Positions 10,301 to 21,140 are shown, counted from the stretch's first letter. The stretch is 64,000 nt of DNA from Bettongia penicillata ogilbyi (GCA_023548195.1 JAJHZJ010000268.1:2953266-3017265); one strand, 5' to 3'. The notes: generated by a model not told the origin, from the letters alone. A program made the numbers and translations.

Positions 10301-11760
10301 TTTCTGGAAGCCATTTTTTCCCTGACATTTTTCACCACTTAATAGAGTAGTACTGTTCATAATCTTTACCGTCTTACCATATGATTTTGCATATAAGTTT
10401 ATATTTTAAATTGATACTACCCTTCAAACCCTTTCATTGATTAGGAAATCAGTCGCTTGATGTCTGAAGTATTCTCTGAGCCTCTTCTGGTTTCCCTCCC
10501 ATAGTGATTGCTTTTCATTGGTTCAATTTCTAATGGAAATAGCTTGAAGACATATTGATTCAGTGATTGTCTTTTCCTTGTTTCATCCTGGTCAATAACT
10601 TCTTTGGATAGTTCAACTTGGAGATCTTATAACTATATGCCATGATTTCTTCTCAACTTTGTTTTTCATTCAAAATGGTTTTGATTATGACTTTCCTTTA
10701 AAAGTCAATGTTCTTACAGATTGATGATTTAGAAATTACTTCCATATCAGGAAACAAAGATAGAGTGAATTTTATTATATTTATTTAACTACATCATATT
10801 TATATATATAAATGTATAGCAAATATATTAGTTTTATTATATTTATATCCAACTATATTTATTTATGCATTAATGTATATGTATGTAATATTATTTGGTG
10901 TTCACTAAGTCTTGTGCCATTTGACCCTCTGCTTGAAGAAAATATTATTCATTTTGTACCGGCAAGAGGCTTCTGTTTAGTATATAAAGCAGGGCAGATA
11001 GTTGGTTCAGTGGACAGAGCACTATTTGGGCTCAGACATTTCCTAGCTGTCTTTGTGCAAGTCATGTAATTTCTCTCTGCCTCAGTTTCCTCAACTGTAC
11101 AATGTGGAGTAATTACTTACCTCCTATGGATGTTATGAGAATCAACTGAGATAGCATTTGTAACTTGTTTAACACACTGCCTAGCATGTAGTAGATGTTT
11201 CAAAAATAATTGTTTCCTTCCTTGGTTAGTTTTGCTTCTTAATCTCAAACCTTATTTCCAGTAATATGTTGACTCATTGCTGACTTCCTTCAATGCTACT
11301 ACATTGAAGTCAGTGAGTGCTAAAGGATGTGTTGTCTTCCTTGTTGGTGTCCTATCTAATCCTTTATTGAATTTTTCTACCTCTATTCATCTCCTACAGC
11401 AGACATAGGTGCCTTCGCGGTGATCTTTGTGTATATAGTCACTGTGAATTTTGCCAAATTATAGAGATCCAGTATCTCATTCAGTGATGTTTCTGATTAT
11501 TATTGAATACCTAATTGCGTCAGCTCTATATCTTTTATTTGCCTCACTAAGAGAATCCTATGACCTGTGCTTCCATTTAGCTTCACTTTTCATGTCATCT
11601 GATTTAATTAAATTGAGGATATCCATATCAATATGGCCAAATTTCCTATTGACTCATTTTTCATTAGAGAAAGATCATAATTGGAGTGTCAATACTTAAA
11701 TTGCTATATACTGATGGTCTAGAAATGTTTGGTCTTAGCATATACAGAATCATGAGTTGT
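10301..11760 (-). mobile_element. Decayed RTE-like LINE, endonuclease region
   Basis: On the minus strand between about 11460 and 11220, frameshifted frames show VTIYTKITAKAPMSAVGDE and LTDFNVVALKEVSNESTYYW. These align in order with the apurinic endonuclease of RTE LINEs, where an 'AYAPTS' segment is followed by 'GDFNAKVG' and 'GKYGLG'. The rest (10.30-10.98 and 11.46-11.76 kb) is probably the same element but only by context. A plus-strand SINE (10.985-11.215 kb) lies inside it. Confidence 0.45.
10985..11215 (+). mobile_element. CORE-SINE nested in RTE-like sequence
   Basis: CAGATAGTTGGTTCAGTGGA is followed by CAGAGCACTA, CTAGCTGTCTTTGTGCAAGT, CTCTGCCTCAGTTTCCTCAA and GATGTTATGAGAATCAACTG, ending near TAGCATGTAGTAGATGTTTC. 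The middle of the head is shortened. Confidence 0.75.
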
Positions 11761-12039
11761 TTTTTGTGTTTTACCTAGACATACTATATTTCACATGTAT
11801 GTCATACTTTATAGAGTATTTCAAATGTCCTAGTGCTGATCTAAGCTATTACAGCTTAAAACTGGGCTAAGATGTTTGTGATGCTATGTATATTGTGCAT
11901 AATGCTATATTTTTGATTTAATAGGGACATTCATAATAATTTTAAATATTTCTACTCAAGTATCACAGTGAACTAGACTAGAAAAATTGGTAATTCTGTT
12001 GTTTTAATAGAGTTCTAATAATATATGGCAAGACATAAT

Positions 12040-12135
12040 TGCTGGAGAACTAAGCTTGAAATCAGAAAAAATCTGGGTTAAGTCCTGCCTAAAACACATA
12101 ATGGCTGGATATCCCACTGCTAATTTCTTAACCTC
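12040..12135 (+). mobile_element. SINE head abutting an L2 3' end
   Basis: GGAGAACTAAGCTTGAAATC and AGAAAAAATCTGGGTTAAGT lead to AATTTCTTAACCTC. The head then runs directly into L2 sequence, as at 5.2 and 9.1 kb. Confidence 0.5.
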
Positions 12136-12440
12136 TTGATCTTTGTGCTTTTATGCTATCTGTTCCCCAAGCTTGGAATGTTCCACCCCCTCATCTTTAC
12201 CTCTGATTTCCTTCAAAACACAGCTCAAATCTTGCTTTTTTCAGGAGCCTTTCTGGGCTTTTTTTCTCAGAATGTCAACCATCTACAAAGCATGTATTTG
12301 TATATCTACCTAGTTGTTATCCTGCCCCCTCTTTCAATAGAATGTAAGCTCCTTGTGGGCAGGGATTATAGTTCTGCCCTTTTTGTGAGTTCCTAGAATG
12401 TGCCTGGAATGTAGTAGGCACTTAGTAAATGCTAATCCTC
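12136..12440 (+). mobile_element. L2 LINE 3' end
   Basis: CCCCAAGCTTGGAATGTTCC, CAGCTCAAATCTTGC, AGCCTTTCTGGGC, GAATGTAAGCTCCTTGTGGG, CAGGGATTATAGTTCTGCCC and GAATGTAGTAGGCACTTAGT end at AAATGCTAATCC. No frame survives. Confidence 0.8.
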
Positions 12441-12449
12441 TTCATTGGA

Positions 12450-12930
12450 CTTGAATCTCTACTTGAAGTTGTTGAGAAAGCATCACCTTGCATTAGTGGA
12501 GGGAGTTGTTATCTTCTACAACTGTACCCATATAACCCTATATCAATGAAACGAAAGATCTAGTTCTTATACTACAAATATATATATGTGTGTATATACA
12601 TGGGTTTTACATGTATATATAGATAAACATACACTATAGCATGTGTTGTTATTCTACATATGTTTCATATAGGTATTAAGCATTTTGTGTGTTTAATATG
12701 AATGAAAATAATTGTTATATTCTATGATCCCTTGCTTACTTGGTGGAGTTTTTTGTTTTGTATTGTTTGCTTTTGTTTCACTGGATAATTTGTAAAAATT
12801 TACATCCATATGAAAATGGAGGCGATGTCTTTCTATGTGAAAAAAATAGAAAACATAGCATACTATGACTTCCCCACCTCCCACTTTTTTTTACAAATCC
12901 TAAATACAGTGCTTTATATATTCAGGCATT
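12450..12930. other. AT-rich unassigned stretch with TA-rich run
   Basis: TATATA/TGTATA-rich sequence spans 12575-12625. No gene or clear transposon. Confidence 0.4.
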
Positions 12931-12934
12931 ATAT

Positions 12935-13110
12935 TTGTAAGGGGCAGTTACATAAACAGGAAACATCTGCTGGCCATTTTCTCTTTTAAAAGTTCTCTTT
13001 ACAATGGCCACGCTCCACGAATAAATGAGTACCAGATCAGGTGGCAAGCCTGGTGGGAATTTGTGCTCTGGCAGCTGCATTACTCTCATGTTTTCCTGAG
13101 GGGCATCATG
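12935..13110. other. Candidate conserved non-coding element
   Basis: A complex, non-repetitive block contains TTACATAAACAGGAAACATC, CTTTACAATGGCCACGC, ACGAATAAATGAGTACC and GGCAGCTGCATTACTC. It holds a forkhead-like TAAACA, an E-box CAGCTG and rare CpGs, unlike the flanking microsatellites. Conservation is inferred from composition only. Confidence 0.3.
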
Positions 13111-13124
13111 ACAACAGAGTAAGA

Positions 13125-13215
13125 GTTAAATAAATAAATATATGTGTGTATATATGTAGTATATCTATATGTGTGTATATATATACACACACATATACAC
13201 ACATATTTAAATAAT
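13125..13215 (+). repeat. (AAAT)n and (TG/TA/CA)n microsatellites
   Basis: An AAAT run leads into TATGTGTGTATATATG and TATATACACACACATA units. Confidence 0.9.
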
Positions 13216-13351
13216 GGAATATCCTCAAGGTTTAAAGTGTAAAAAAAAAGGATAAAGTTATTCTGGAATTCAATATCTCAGTAGTTTGGGGTGCTAGTCA
13301 CAGTTATGATTTGAGAAATTCTTCCAAATTCTTTCAAGTGAACTGAGATTT

Positions 13352-13505
13352 GATAAATGATAGATGATAGATAGACAGACAGATAGACATATAGACAGAG
13401 AGGTAGATAAAGCATCTATTAAATGTCAATCATTCTGCTAAGTACTGGTGATATAAGCAAGCCAGACAGTCCTTGTCAGTGAGGAGATCATACTTTAATG
13501 AGTGA
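13352..13505 (-). mobile_element. (GATA)n-like run and L2 3' end
   Basis: GATAGATGATAGATAGACAG units (13357-13400) precede a reversed L2 tail: AAGCATCTATTAAATGTCAA, TCTGCTAAGTACTGGTGAT and a diverged 'gacagtcc' block. Sequence beyond 13.5 kb to 13.95 kb is unassigned. Confidence 0.55.
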
Positions 13506-13964
13506 AGACAAACGTAACAGAAAGCTGGGAAATGGAGGTAGGAGGACATGAACTGGTGCAGATATAGCAGTGGTACAGAGGCCAGGCTCTGAGTAAGTAA
13601 GAGGAATGTTTATCTACCAGAGCCCAGCACCCCCAGGGTAGAATACAAAGTTCCAAAGTGGGGAGAGGGAAGAAGGTCAGCAGGTTGAAAGACAGAAAGA
13701 GATGGTGGCTGCAGTGGAGATACATTGGTGTGGGAAAATCAAAGAAAATTCTGCTTGTATTTCCCCTTCCACTTACCATCTAAAATCAACTACATTATAA
13801 ATTTTTTCTGTCCTTAATTTCATTTGTTGGACACTTAAAAGTAAAATCTATTATGAAAAAATACAATACATAGTTCTAAGAATGTGATTAACTACTTAAT
13901 AAGTAAATAAGTGCTTGTTTTGGGCCAATCTTTTAAAACTTTTTATTCCATAATGATCAGGTAT

Positions 13965-14130
13965 CATGATGCAATGGAAAAAGCCCTGGTTTGGAGCTGT
14001 GGTAGAGTGGGGGACAAGAAAACTAGATTTTAATTCTTTCTTGTCAAAGATTAGTTATGTGACTCTGGGAAAATGGCTTCTTTCCAGGATTCATTGTTCT
14101 TATCTGTAAAATCTATATATAATGAATGAA
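13965..14130 (+). mobile_element. SINE, decayed
   Basis: ATGATGCAATGGAAAAAGCC, TTAGTTATGTGACTCTGGGA and TCTTATCTGTAAAATC show the order of a tRNA-derived SINE head and middle. Confidence 0.55.
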
Positions 14131-14245
14131 AAACTTATCTCTAGGTTTAAAATTGGATCATCTCTTTCATCATCCAATGGGATCTGCATAGGAAAAAAAA
14201 AAAACAAAAGAAAACAAATAGAAAGGTAACACTCATTGTCTAGAC

Positions 14246-14437
14246 CAGAGGTGTCAAACAGATTGCCTAACACTAAAAAACCAGATTAAAATATTATTGG
14301 GGAAATATTTAACAAGATAAAATTATAGTAGAATATAGATAATTTTAATATGTGATTTTGTAAGTCAATATATGACCCACAGGGATCCCTATCTACAGTT
14401 TGGTGACTCTGTTTTCTACTTGAGTTTGACACTACTG
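14246..14437. mobile_element. hAT-like non-autonomous DNA transposon (copy A)
   Basis: Terminal inverted repeats are CAGAGGTGTCAAAC (14246-14259) and GTTTGACACTACTG (14424-14437), which match at 12 of 14 positions after reversal. The 5' CAG and length of 192 bp suit a hAT MITE. The preceding 8 bases, GTCTAGAC, are a plausible target duplication; the following 8, GTCTCCAT, keep only part of it because element B starts there. No transposase is encoded. A second copy lies at 54.49 kb. Confidence 0.8.
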
Positions 14438-14442
14438 GTCTC

Positions 14443-14645
14443 CATGGGTGGGGAACCTGTGGTCTTGAGTTCACATGTGACCCTCTAGGTTCTCAAGTAT
14501 AGTACTTCAACTGAATCCAAACTTCAGAGAACAAATCTCCTTAATAAAAGGATTTATTCTGTAAAACTTGAACTCAGACAAAAGGCTGCACTCAAGGACC
14601 TACAAGGTCATGTGTGACCTCCAGGCTGCATTTTCCTCACCCCCT
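14443..14645. mobile_element. Palindromic hAT-like MITE (element B)
   Basis: Two arms of about 90 bases face each other. The left arm starts GGGTGGGGAACCTGTGGTCT and the reversed right arm starts GGGTGAGGAAAATGCAGCCT. Matching continues through CTCTAGGTTCTCAAGT versus CTTGTAGGTCCTTGAGT to an AAATCC...GGATTT centre around 14538-14556. The whole element could fold as one hairpin. It has no coding capacity. TCTAGAC follows at 14646-14652. Confidence 0.75.
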
Positions 14646-14959
14646 TCTAGACCACAAAATGCACTTGAATGGAAAACTTACAGAACTCATCTCTCAATAT
14701 GTATATGGGGGATAGACACTACAAACTGACAATGAAATGAATCCTGAATTGATTTGGAGGCAAAAAATTGGCTGGATAGTCATTGAAGATTCATACAGTG
14801 CTTTAATCAGCATTTCTTAAACTGTGGGTCACAAAAAAGTTTCTCCCTGAAACAAAAGAATAATAAAAATAATAATATTCATCTTAACGGCAATATTATT
14901 CAAGTGATGTTGTTTCACTACAAGTTATAGTTGATATTGTCTCCAAAGAACTTTATAGG

Positions 14960-15290
14960 ATTTACCAAAGAGCCATGGAAAAATATAGAATAGGCATGCA
15001 CAGGCTATAATGCACCTCAAGTGAAGAATTTCTCAGGAGAAGTTGCTTGAAAGATATTATCAAAGATGTACAACAGGTGAAAAAATATGGGCTGGTTGTG
15101 GAAACAAAACAAACATGTTCCATTGATACACACACAACATTAGAAAGAAGCAAGGAGATACCCCAGCAAGTAAAGTGAACTGTTTTGAAGATTCTATGGG
15201 AACACAGAGTTAACAATGAGACAAAAATGGGCAAGCATGAAGTCTTGGGTCTGTGTCATTAGAGGGAACACCTCTGCATGGAAAGGTCAT
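14960..15290 (+). mobile_element. RTE-like LINE, C-terminal ORF fragment
   Basis: Plus-strand frames give QRAMEKYRIGM, KDIIKDVQQVKKYGL and TTLERSKEIPQQ. These sit in the order of the C-terminal tail of RTE-type ORFs ('RAMERRMLG', 'DVVEKIRRLKWRWAGHV', 'RTLEWRPRGRPPxRW'). The frame is broken several times. Sequence at 14.81-14.95 kb just upstream is unassigned. Confidence 0.45.
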
Positions 15291-15529
15291 AAATCCAGTA
15301 GAGTACTGGATTGACTTTTGCATGTAGGCCTCAGCTTTCCAACTGGGCTGTAAGGGCTTTCATTTTAGTAATAGCCTTTTATACATCTAGGTATACCCTA
15401 CAGTGCATAACAATGGCTTGTATACAAAAATTACCTAATAAATATTTCTGGCAAATTAGCCTAACCTAGATTAGGAGAGAAAGGTTGGATCACACATACC
15501 TTTAATGAGGATTCTTTATAATCTCTTTA

Positions 15530-16150
15530 TTGATTGATTGATTTAGCAAACAGCAACAATTATTAAATAATCAAATAATCTCATAGTAAGACGAGATCTC
15601 AAGGGTTATCTATTTCAGTTTGTCACCTTTATACCATCCTGACGAGTTGACATTGCTCTACGTTGTACCTCTGAGGAACACCCAACTAATCATATGGTGG
15701 TTCTCCCAGACAAGGCTACCCATGACTCAGGGTACTCTGAGAGGTCACATTCACTGACAACTGTAGATCCCTCAGCAATGTATTTATCTTTATTAGTCGG
15801 ATGATAGCATTCAATTGAATCAAAGATTATCAAATAAGAGTGAGAAAAGTATCAATTAGACATTTTCATGGTGAGCCTGGGTCAGCATACTCTTGACAAA
15901 TATATCAGTGGAAAGAGTAGACAAGCGTAGGGAATGTTTCCTCTTGCACATTCAAGAGGAAACACTCATAGGAAACACATGAGTCTATAGAGCATTTGTG
16001 GAGTAGCATCTCATACCTCTGACACTGCAGGCTCTCCAGTATCTTCTAGGGATGTCGTTGCACTGCTCCCATTGGGGCTACAGCTTCATATACTCATATA
16101 TATTACAATTTTTATAGAGCTTGTTATCTCTGACAGATTAATGGGCATGG
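15530..16150. other. Unassigned stretch with a short perfect hairpin
   Basis: No gene or confident transposon. A 12-bp perfect inverted repeat with a 6-base loop lies at 15935-15964 (TGTTTCCTCTTG / CAAGAGGAAACA). Confidence 0.5.
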
Positions 16151-16159
16151 GAGAAAACA

Positions 16160-16350
16160 AGAAAACATAGTGCCTACGATGTGCCAATATTATATCATTT
16201 GATCCTTACAACAATCTTGGGAGATAGGTGTTATTATCCCCATTTTACAATTAGGAAAATTGAGACAAACAGAGGACAAATAACTTGCCTCTGGTTCCAC
16301 AGGTTAGTAAGAATCTGAGGCCAGATATGTACTCAGCTCTTCCTGGATTC
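16160..16350 (-). mobile_element. MIR/CORE-SINE
   Basis: The reversed MIR reads TTTGATCCTTACAACAATCT, GGGAGATAGGTGTTATTATC, CCCATTTTACAATTAGGAAA, GGTTCCACAGGTTAGTAAGA and CTCAGCTCTTCCTGGATTC. Confidence 0.8.
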
Positions 16351-16499
16351 AAATTTGCCTTATAAAGATAAAGCTTATTTCCCTTATAAATTAAGAAACT
16401 CAAGGAAAGGGGAAAACCCACTACTTCTGAATTACTCATTCCATTTTAATAATTTAATTGTTGGAAAGTTCCCATCTCCTATCCCCCTTGCTGCTTCTT

Positions 16500-16835
16500 T
16501 CAAGCATAAACATTCACTGTACTCAGGGCACTACTCAAGGTGCTAGGTATACAAAGATTTAAAAGAAAGGAAAATGGTGCTTAAGGATTTACAATCTAGG
16601 GGATGGAAGGAGGGGACAAGTGTACAATTAACTTACACAGTTCAAATTTGAGTATTTCTAGGTGCCCGGAAGAAAGTAAAAAGAGAGTCGTGGCACCAAA
16701 GAAACAGAAATTCCTTCAGGGAAAGGTTCATGGAGGAGACTGTACCTCAACTGAGCCTCAAAGGACAAGGAAAATTTCCATGGGCACTAATATAAGTGGA
16801 GGGTATTCTATTCAGGGCTCAGTGCAAAAATTCAG
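16500..16835 (-). mobile_element. L2 LINE 3' part
   Basis: AGGTGCTAGGTATACAAAGA, GGATTTACAATCTAGGGGAT and ACTGAGCCTCAAAGGACAAG with GGGCACTAATATAAGTGGAG form a decayed reversed L2 tail and C-terminal region. Confidence 0.45.
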
Positions 16836-16859
16836 AACATTTTGTCTTTCTAAAATAGC

Positions 16860-17560
16860 ATTTCCTAAAGTGCTTTAACAAATAATTTTAAATTTTATTT
16901 AACATTTAATTATCATGAAGATGTTCTACTAGGATAACTTCTGTTTATCATATACTCGGTCAAGCTGCATAAGGACAAAACTTTGTTTTGTCATGTTTGT
17001 AACAAGTAGAATGAATTGTATACTTTTCTTGGGTTGAACCATTTAACTCAATTGCTTTTGTGGGCTTTATTCAAAAACATTCAGAAATTTTGAGTTATTC
17101 GAGAAAGTCTTTGCTATTCCAAATCCCAGGAACTGGGTCTGTCAATTAACCATTCATTTTTCACCCCAGGAATTAATTTTAAAGCACAATCCTCTGGGTT
17201 TAGAATACATCCAGGCTAATCTCCTACATCTTCATACAGAGAACCGGTAAAAGAGAATTGCTGTTTCCAAAATAATAACTATTGCCTAATGCCTCTGATG
17301 CCCTGTGGGATCCTAAAGACTGCAAGAAATATCCAGTGATGTGCACTAAATTCCCCTTACTCAGTTAAAGAAGTGGACTTAGATATTTTAGGGAGAATTT
17401 CTGTATATCAATTTGAACTGAAAAGATTTTCTGGTTAAACTTCCTCACAGAAACCCAATTAATCTTTCTAACGATTTCTTCTGATAGTGTTATTGCTTTG
17501 CTTGAAAGCTCTCAGTGACTCTATAATATCACTAGGAAAAGTGTAAATTCCTTAACATGG
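16860..17560. other. Low-repeat stretch, candidate conserved element
   Basis: No transposon is recognised. Words such as CTGTCAATTAACCATTCATT, CAGGAATTAATTTTAAAGC and TAATAACTATTGCCTAATGC, rich in TAAT and CAATTA cores, suggest conserved regulatory DNA. No coding frame is supported. Confidence 0.3.
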
Positions 17561-17569
17561 CACTTGATG

Positions 17570-17840
17570 ACTGTGGCTGAAACCTATGAAGCAATGAACC
17601 TAGACTTAGGAGGATTCGTCTTTTCAAGTGCAAATTCAGTATTAGACATTTTCTAGATTATAAGTGGTTTAAGTTAGTTAACCTGTTTGCCTCAATTTCC
17701 TCATTTACAGAATTTGATTTATATCACTTATCTCCCAGAGTTGTTGTGAAGATGAAATGAGATAATATTTGAAAAGTGCTTAGCACAATACCTGGCACAT
17801 AGTTGATGTTATATAAATGTTGACAATTATTTTCATTATT
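17570..17840 (+). mobile_element. CORE-SINE
   Basis: The head is diverged. CTGTTTGCCTCAATTTCCTC, GTTGTTGTGAAGATGAAATG, AGATAATATTTGAAAAGTGC, TTAGCACAATACCTGGCAC and TTATATAAATGTTGAC are a clear CORE and tail. Confidence 0.75.
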
Positions 17841-18289
17841 TCTAAACATACCTCATTCTACACACTTTCATGCCTTTTATATTAAAAAACTATAGGAGTT
17901 TTTACTCATTGAACTTGTTATGTCCTCTCCAGCCTTGTCGAATTCATATTGGCCATTATCCCTTTCTACCTACCCTCCCCACACTGTGTAGACAGAATAC
18001 TCTGGTGATATGGATTTTGAATCCTGGTTTTGAAATACAAATACCGACTAAGAGAAGGTAAGAGTGCTGTAGATGAAATAATTCATGTCTCAGTATATTG
18101 AGGAGTAAGAAGGATCTCTGAAACTTGTCTTGAGTCTAAAAACCAGAAGTCTTTTGGGATTAAGACCTTTGCCCTTTGTAGATCAAGGCTAAATGATCAG
18201 CAGCAGAGTTCTACACTCCAGTAATTGACCAATCAAGCACAAAGACCCCAATCTACCCTGACCGATATATTTTCCATTTTTATAGAGCT

Positions 18290-18445
18290 ATAAGGTGTCT
18301 AAGCAACTATCTAGTCAAGCAGATGAGGAAATTGAATGCCAGAGAAATGAACTGACTTGCCCCAAGGTCACACAAAGAATGGCAGAGAGAGTATACAAAA
18401 CCAAATCCTCCTGTTCTAAATCCAATGCAACCTCCATTATGTTCT
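18290..18445 (-). mobile_element. MIR-like SINE
   Basis: AAGCAGATGAGGAAATTGAA, GACTTGCCCCAAGGTCACAC and AAATCCTCCTGTTCTAAATC follow reversed MIR order. Confidence 0.7.
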
Positions 18446-18479
18446 GTGGCTTTTGATACATGTCTTAAATGCCACCTCT

Positions 18480-19610
18480 AAGTGGCTAGCTAATTTTCAT
18501 AAAGATAAGATAAAAGGGTTAGAGCTTTTGATGTTATAGTTTTATCATAATCTTTTTGGGGGAGGGGAGAAAATATTCTCTGCAACTTTTTCCACTAATT
18601 TTTCAATATCTTCTCAACTTTCAGAGATCTCAAAAATGTGGGGTTTTTTTGTGCTTTGAAAAGCATAGAAACTGCACAAATTTCTTCTTTGTACACTTGG
18701 GACCTTGTTGTTCTTTACACAATCCTTCTGTAGCAGAACTTACAGTCTGGCACCTCGAGGCCTGAAGAAATGAGAGGTGGAGAGTTCCAGTGTGATAATT
18801 CCACTCCTAGAAATGGTGTGAAAATTTTCCTTCAGAAATACTCACAGATCCTCTCTGTGTCTCTGTCTCTCTGCTTCTGTCAGTCTTTGTCTTTCCTTCC
18901 CATTTCCCCCCCACTTTCCCCTTTGCCCTCCTTCCATTTGTTTCTAGAAACAGTGATCTGCCTCATTTGCATCTTGATCAGGCTTCTCATAGACTTTCCC
19001 CTTCACCATTCTTCAGGATTTAGGGAGGCAATACTTCCCACAATTCTGTAACTTTTTTTTTTAATATAAAGACATTTATATTTACCCTACTGGTCCTTAG
19101 CACACAAACACATTTATATTAAAAATGTTATGGACCTTTACTAACCATCAGCAAAAATGTTTGATTATTGAAGTTATTTCAGGATTCCTTTGGCCTCTTC
19201 ATTTTACCAGTTGCTATACAAGTCAAACTTGTATAGAAAATGATCATAATCCCACTCAATTTCTTTTCCTTTATCTATTTCCCACTTTTAATTTAACTTA
19301 TTTGAGTATGCCAAATTTAAACTGTCTTAATTACAAAGTATATGTTCATATTTTTATTCTTTTTTCTAGTGGGGTATTGATTTAGATCTTTGAAATACTC
19401 AGTGGTCTAACCGTACACAGAAGAGTGATGTAGTAACACATCTTGCATTTGTACCTTGTCTGTAAATTATAGCTTTTTCATTTGTGGTTGTTATTTCATG
19501 ACTGTCATGTCCAGTGTCTTTCTGACTCTTTAACGAAAATGTTACCGATAATAGATATGAGGTTTCCAAGTAGTTTATGTATTTGTGGGTTTTTTTTCCC
19601 TTTTCTTAGA
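18480..19610. other. Unassigned AT-rich stretch
   Basis: It includes a pyrimidine-rich run (18850-18930). I see no confident gene or repeat. Confidence 0.35.
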
Positions 19611-19624
19611 TGCATTCTGTGATG

Positions 19625-19875
19625 ACATGGATATTGCATTAGATCTAAAGTCAGGAAGCCCTGAATTCAAATTTACTTTGAATTTACTCAGACACTTCCT
19701 AGCCAAGTGACCATAACAAAGTCACTTCACCTATCTCAGACTCAGTTTCTCCACCTGTAAAATGAGGATAACAGTATCACCTATCTCTTAGGATTATCAT
19801 GAGGATAAAATGAGTTAATACTTGTAAAGCATGTTGCAAACCTTAAAATTTGACATACATGCTAACTAAAATTAT
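19625..19875 (+). mobile_element. CORE-SINE
   Basis: AAAGTCAGGAAGCCCTGAAT, CAGACACTTCCTAGCCAAGT, CAGTTTCTCCACCTGTAAAA, TTAGGATTATCATGAGGATA and TTGTAAAGCATGTTGCAAAC give the head-to-CORE order. Confidence 0.8.
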
Positions 19876-19939
19876 AAAGTTGAATATATTTTGTATATAC
19901 TCACATATGTGTATATGATATTTTACCCTCATAAAAATG

Positions 19940-20045
19940 TTACCTCCTGAAGGGCAAGGACTGTTTCAGTTTTGCCTTCATATTCCTAGTGCTTAGCAAA
20001 GTACATGGAGTGTACAGCAAGTACTTATTTAATGCTTATTAATTG
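19940..20045 (+). mobile_element. L2 LINE 3' terminus
   Basis: CCTGAAGGGCAAGGACTGTT, TTCCTAGTGCTTAGCAAAGT and TTTAATGCTTATTAATTG form a short L2 tail. Confidence 0.75.
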
Positions 20046-20465
20046 CTCCCAAATCATATTTTGGGACTTTTTGCTTTTGTTCTCTCTTATCCAGCTTCCC
20101 ATGAGTCACAAAGTATCCATTGATAAGCTGATGAAAATTGCAAAATTTTATCAAGTTCTCCACACAGTAGGATTTTACTACTCCACCATTTTCAATAGAT
20201 AGTGGGGACATAGTCTGCAATTATGTTAGTAGTCAACTTTTTGTATATTCTCATCATGAAAGAACTGTGTCCAATGAAATGATGTTTCTTGTTTTTAGTG
20301 CACAAGATGAGAACGCAGTGCCCAACTCCTTTATTTGACACTCCAACAACTATTGTGAACTCATCTTTAAATCTCCTGCCTTTGTTTTTAATGAGAATGC
20401 CAAAGTCAGCATGACTATTTTTTTCTATCATTTTGTCATTGGACAAGGATTTCAAATTGAGAAAA
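20046..20465 (-). mobile_element. RTE/CR1-like LINE, endonuclease fragment
   Basis: Two minus-strand frames show HADFGILIKNKGRRFKDEF with KKLTTNIIADYVPT, then ENGGVVKSYCVENL with GKLDKREQKQKVPKYDLGAI. Their order (GxGFxIKN, TIIxAYAPT, FYxxLN, GDFN, KYxLG) resembles the endonuclease of RTE-type LINEs. A frameshift separates them near 20195. Similarity is weak, so the clade is uncertain. Confidence 0.45.
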
Positions 20466-20754
20466 ATAATGATATGTGATTAAAAAAGATACAAATACTT
20501 GTTGTTCTTAGTATCTTTTGCTCTGTTATCAGCATTTGTAACATAAGCAGAAATGGAAGGGGTTTAAAGGTAGTAAAGGGCCATTTACTATTTTTGCTTT
20601 GTTTCACAAATGGCCAGGGCTAAGAATTCATCACTTTGTGGCTAACCTACTTATTGGTCATACCCTTCACACTTAGGCTAGGCCTCAGAAAATAAGCACA
20701 ATTTGTCACTGAGAACATACTCCAAGCCAAACCTTTTAAGGTATGCTTCCCCTC

Positions 20755-20945
20755 TTTTAATATTTCTTATCTATCTTATACATAGATCGCTTTGTATGAG
20801 TTTGTTAGCATATTGTTTTCCCCATTAGACTGTAAACTCCTTGCAATCAGGGACTGTCTTTTGTCTCTTTGTATCTCTAGCTCTTAACACAGTGCCTGGC
20901 ATATACAAAACAGTCACTTAAGAAATGTTTATTGAATGAATAAAT
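20755..20945 (+). mobile_element. L2 LINE 3' end
   Basis: CATTAGACTGTAAACTCCTT, CAATCAGGGACTGTCTTTTG, CTCTTAACACAGTGCCTGGC and AGAAATGTTTATTGAATGAA, then an AATG-rich tail, are a well-preserved end. Confidence 0.85.
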
Positions 20946-21017
20946 GAATACTGGAAGATCCTATTTTCTACTAGTATAGCCAGGCTTTTGTGGAATATTA
21001 ATTTCCACAAATTTAGA

Positions 21018-21140
21018 TCAGTCAGTCAAAAAACATTTATTAATTGCCTACTATATGCCAGGCTTTTTACTAAGTAATGGAGGTAGGAAGAAAGGCAAAA
21101 GACAGTTTTAGCTCTCAAATAGCTCAAAATGAATAACTTT
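21018..21140 (-). mobile_element. L2 LINE 3' end
   Basis: The reversed tail reads CAAAAAACATTTATTAATTG, CCTACTATATGCCAGGC and AAGGCAAAAGACAG, then a diverged block. It faces the plus-strand L2 end at 20945 tail to tail. Confidence 0.75.

Noticed and set aside
14443..14645. microRNA precursor
   Set aside because: The hairpin is a transposon palindrome much longer than a pre-miRNA, with no evidence of expression.
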